Shown: piece after piece, positions 12,401 to 14,658 of the stretch
How positions within the stretch are numbered: the first letter of the stretch is position 1
How the letters are laid out: every line of letters begins with the position of its first letter
DNA from: SLAN01 sp964565375
GTDB taxonomy: Bacteria > Spirochaetota > Spirochaetia > DSM-27196 > SKKC01
DNA: 14,658 nucleotides
NCBI GenBank assembly: GCA_964565375.1
Contig: CAZMEV010000081.1
Span: forward strand, 1-14,658
Direction: 5' to 3'
Program-made: the position numbers and the translations under genes
The notes under the pieces: model-generated
Seen by the model: the letters and a program-made list of their open reading frames with translations, nothing else
Told to the model about the DNA's origin: nothing
Database searches by the model: none

Positions 12401-14527
12401 ATGACACGGGCAAGCTATCTCAAGCAGACAACGATTATCTCAGGGGTGCTCACCGCGGTGGGCACCGTATTCTGGTACGCCGGCAGTCCGGTTTTCCGGT
12501 TGGAGATCGCCGGGATGACGGCGCCGCTCACTATCGATGCGGTGCTCCTCCTGCCGGCGGCGGTTATCGCCGGAGCGGATATCGCGCGCCGGGCGTGGCA
12601 GGCGCTGCGACGGCGTGTGTTCGGTATTGAGCTTCTCGTGACCCTTGCCGCGGTAGGAGCTGTCGTGCTCGGTGAGTTCTTCGAGGCCGCCGCGGTAACG
12701 TTCCTGTTCGCGCTCGGCGGGTATCTCGAAAATCGCGCAATGTCTCGAACCCGGGATGCGCTTCGAAACCTGTGGCAGTCGGTTCCGAGCACCGCCACGG
12801 TGGTAACCGATGACGGCGAAGAGGAGGTGCCGGCGGCGCGGGTGCGTCCGGGTGATCTCGTGCTTGTACGTCCGGGAGCGCGAGTTCCGGTCGACGGAAC
12901 GGTCGAGCGGGGAGCGAGCTCGATCGACGAGAGTACGATTACCGGAGAGTCGGTGCCGGCCGACAAGGAAGTGGGATCGAACGTCTATTCGGCGACGGTG
13001 AACCAGGAAGGTTTGCTCTATATCCGCACCGAACGGGCCGGAAGGGATACTACGGTAGCCCGCATTATCGCCCGCGTGGAAGAGGCCCAGGATTCGCGCA
13101 CGAAAAGCGAGCGGGTTATCGACCGCTTCGCCCGCTACTACACACCGGCGGTTATCGCGGGAAGTCTTATGTATTTTCTGTTCACCGGGAACCTTCACGT
13201 GGCGCTGACCCTGCTTGTTGTCGCATGTCCCGGAGCCCTGGTAATCGCGGCCCCGGTGGCGGTCATCTCTTCGATCGGAAGTTCCGCGAAGCACGGTGTG
13301 CTGATTCGCGGCGGCGCCGAGCTCGAAACAGCGGCGCGGGTTACGACGTTCGCAACCGATAAGACCGGAACGCTGACGACCGGCACGCTGCATGTGGCGA
13401 GGGTGACGGTGGATGCGGGCGCTGCTGAAGATGCGGCTGCGGCCTCGGGGGGCGACGCCCGGGGTGCCGGCGCTGCAGGCGCATCAGCCGCTGCCGTGGT
13501 TGCCGGCGGTGCCGAGACCGTCGCCTTGCATGCAGCCGATGCTGCCCGCGAGGACGAAGTGCTGCGCCTCGCGGCGATCGCGGAGGCGGGCTCGGAGCAT
13601 CCGATCGGGCGAGCGATCCGGTCCGAGGCCGAGGCACGGTTCGGACCGCTGCCGCACGGCGAGGAGTTTGAGTACCGGACCGGCCGCGGCGTGAGCGCGG
13701 TGTGGGAAGGACGGCGCATAGAGGTTGCGCGGGCCGGCGGAGTCGAAGGGAACGGCCCGCGCGGCGTGGAAGGCGGCGACGATGGCGCCGCCGGTGAAGA
13801 CCGGGCCGCCGCGGGAAACGGCCGCGCCGGCGGAAACAGCCCGGTCGGCGCAGCCGGCCCGCTCGCCGCCCGCGCCGACGGAAACAGCCCGGTCGGCGCA
13901 GCCGCCCCGCTCGCCGCCCACGGCGCAGAGACGGTCGTTTCCGTATCCGTCGACGGTGAACCGGTCGGCACGATTGCGCTCGCCGACACGGTGCGAGCGG
14001 ATGCGCCCGAGGCCATTGCTGCTCTTCGTCGCCTCGGAATCGAGCGGGTTATTCTTCTCACCGGAGACAACCCGGAGACCGCGGCGGCCGTTGCCGCCGA
14101 ATGCGGCATTACCGAAGTGCACGCAGGCCTGCTTCCCGACCAGAAGCTGGAGCACATCCGGTTTCTCCAGTCGGAGGGCGAGACGGTGGCAATGCTCGGT
14201 GACGGCGTGAACGATGCGCCCTCGCTCGCCGCGGCGGATACAGGAATCGCGATGGGTGCTGCGGGGTCGGACCTTGCGGTGGAATCGGCTGATCTGGCGC
14301 TTATGTCGCACAGGCTCACCGCGATACCGCAGGCGCTTCGCGGCGCACGCTCGGCAATCCGGATAATCCGGCAGAACCTGGTGATTGCGCTTGTTACGGT
14401 TGTCCTTCTGTTCGCGGGAGTACTCGCCGGACAGATTCACATGGCCGGTGGTATGCTTGTGCACCAGGGCTCGATCCTGCTGGTTATCGCCAACGGCCTG
14501 CGCCTGCGGCGGTATGGATCGGCTTAG
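12401..14527 (+). CDS. P1B-type heavy-metal-translocating ATPase with CPG membrane motif
   Basis: This 708-residue inner-membrane pump has all catalytic elements: TGES (181-184), phosphorylated Asp in DKTGT (320-324), the P1B-specific HP dipeptide in SEHPIG (398-403), TGDNP (554-558) and GDGVND (600-605). The transmembrane metal motif reads ACPGAL (275-280): CPG where CPC is usual, so one Cys ligand is missing. No N-terminal HMA domain is present; it is supplied by the adjacent 71-residue gene. The last helices carry VHQGSILLVIANGLRL, as in P1B pumps. The nucleotide-binding domain holds two low-complexity insertions (about 338-382 and 446-508), the second with a 16-residue duplication. Export of a transition metal is likely, but the metal is unassigned. 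The call of a P1B pump is firm. Confidence 0.92.
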   Translation: MTRASYLKQTTIISGVLTAVGTVFWYAGSPVFRLEIAGMTAPLTIDAVLLLPAAVIAGADIARRAWQALRRRVFGIELLVTLAAVGAVVLGEFFEAAAVTFLFALGGYLENRAMSRTRDALRNLWQSVPSTATVVTDDGEEEVPAARVRPGDLVLVRPGARVPVDGTVERGASSIDESTITGESVPADKEVGSNVYSATVNQEGLLYIRTERAGRDTTVARIIARVEEAQDSRTKSERVIDRFARYYTPAVIAGSLMYFLFTGNLHVALTLLVVACPGALVIAAPVAVISSIGSSAKHGVLIRGGAELETAARVTTFATDKTGTLTTGTLHVARVTVDAGAAEDAAAASGGDARGAGAAGASAAAVVAGGAETVALHAADAAREDEVLRLAAIAEAGSEHPIGRAIRSEAEARFGPLPHGEEFEYRTGRGVSAVWEGRRIEVARAGGVEGNGPRGVEGGDDGAAGEDRAAAGNGRAGGNSPVGAAGPLAARADGNSPVGAAAPLAAHGAETVVSVSVDGEPVGTIALADTVRADAPEAIAALRRLGIERVILLTGDNPETAAAVAAECGITEVHAGLLPDQKLEHIRFLQSEGETVAMLGDGVNDAPSLAAADTGIAMGAAGSDLAVESADLALMSHRLTAIPQALRGARSAIRIIRQNLVIALVTVVLLFAGVLAGQIHMAGGMLVHQGSILLVIANGLRLRRYGSA
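13831..13926 (+). repeat. Two-unit 48-bp tandem repeat in the P-type ATPase gene
   Basis: Units at 13831 and 13879 both begin CGGAAACAGCCCGGTCGGCG and agree over about 40 bases with one change before diverging. Each encodes a 16-residue GNSPVGAA.PLAA unit within the second nucleotide-domain insertion. The 48-bp period keeps the frame. Confidence 0.8.
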
Positions 14528-14566
14528 CGTGGTGCCGCGAGTTGCTGAGGGTCCGCCGGGAAACGC

Positions 14567-14583
14567 GCCCGCCTGCGGCGGGC
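14567..14583 (+). terminator. GC hairpin after the P-type ATPase gene
   Basis: GCCCGCC-TGC-GGCGGGC is a perfect 7-bp stem with a 3-nt loop, 40 bp after the stop. No T run follows; instead it merges into the heptamer array. It may be a weak terminator. Confidence 0.4.
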
Positions 14584-14658
14584 AGCGGACAGCGGGCAGC
14601 GGGCAGCGGACAGCGGACAGCGGACAGCGGACAGCGGACAGCGGACAGCGGACAGCGG
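14582..14658. repeat. Heptamer tandem repeat (RCAGCGG), 11 units, running off the window
   Basis: Eleven contiguous 7-bp units fill 14582-14658 exactly. Units 1, 3 and 4 are GCAGCGG; unit 2 and units 5-11 are ACAGCGG. The last seven are identical, and the array is cut by the window end. The 7-bp period is not a multiple of three, so expansion would shift any frame crossing it. Confidence 0.95.

Noticed and set aside
13195..14319. 374-codon open frame on the reverse strand
   Set aside because: It is antisense to the P-type ATPase, consists mostly of Ser/Ala/Pro from GC-rich codons, and has no family features.
14582..14658. CRISPR array
   Set aside because: The units are 7 bp, directly abutting, with no spacers; this is a simple tandem repeat.
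1..14658. tRNA, rRNA, insertion sequence or integrase
   Set aside because: No cloverleaf, rRNA-like stretch, transposase motif or flanking target duplication was seen on either strand by eye.

Overview
This is a GC-rich, almost fully coding window in which every supported gene lies on the + strand. It probably comes from a diderm bacterium. The combination of an outer-membrane beta-barrel ending in Phe with an mcsA-mcsB-clpC operon lacking ctsR, plus the overall gene style, makes Spirochaetota my best guess. That guess is an inference at moderate-to-low confidence, because no rRNA or other strong marker is present.

Layout. (1) 2-673: the 3' part of a beta-barrel outer-membrane protein gene carrying a 42-bp tandem repeat. 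(2) 674-853: a short spacer with small repeats and a possible operator. (3) 854-5088: a protein-quality-control operon encoding the McsA zinc protein, an McsB-type guanido-kinase homologue and the ClpC AAA+ unfoldase, closed by a clean hairpin at 5110-5138. McsB is the surprise. It keeps the fold and the first nucleotide-binding arginine region, but the usual catalytic NEED, CPTN and RGxYGE motifs are all replaced, so it looks like a pseudokinase.

(4) 5089-5357: a regulatory spacer with a perfect TTGACA and a doubled GTTAG-N6-CTAAC dyad. (5) 5358-9594: a tight three-gene metal-uptake unit. It holds a flippase-like (UPF0104/LPG-synthase TM) membrane protein, a fusion of a nicotianamine-synthase-like methyltransferase with a Cys-rich segment and a C-terminal FeoA domain, and FeoB, the Fe(II) transporter. 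Stop/start overlaps or ribosome sites within the preceding stop suggest translational coupling. The fusion is the strongest candidate here for an undescribed system.

(6) 9758-12071: an APC-family amino-acid permease followed by a Crp/Fnr-type regulator that begins at a GTG. (7) 12174-14527: a stand-alone HMA metallochaperone and a P1B-type heavy-metal ATPase that lacks its own N-terminal HMA domain and carries CPG instead of CPC in the transmembrane metal motif. (8) 14528-14658: a hairpin and an 11-unit heptamer tandem repeat running off the end.

A theme crosses the window. Otherwise conserved proteins (FeoB, the permease, the Crp-like regulator, the P-type ATPase, the ClpC linkers and the barrel protein) carry in-frame Gly/Ala/Ser/Pro-rich low-complexity segments at domain boundaries or loops. 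Several of these are built of recognisable short tandem repeats (21, 36, 42 and 48 bp). This suggests a genome prone to repeat expansion at structurally tolerant sites.
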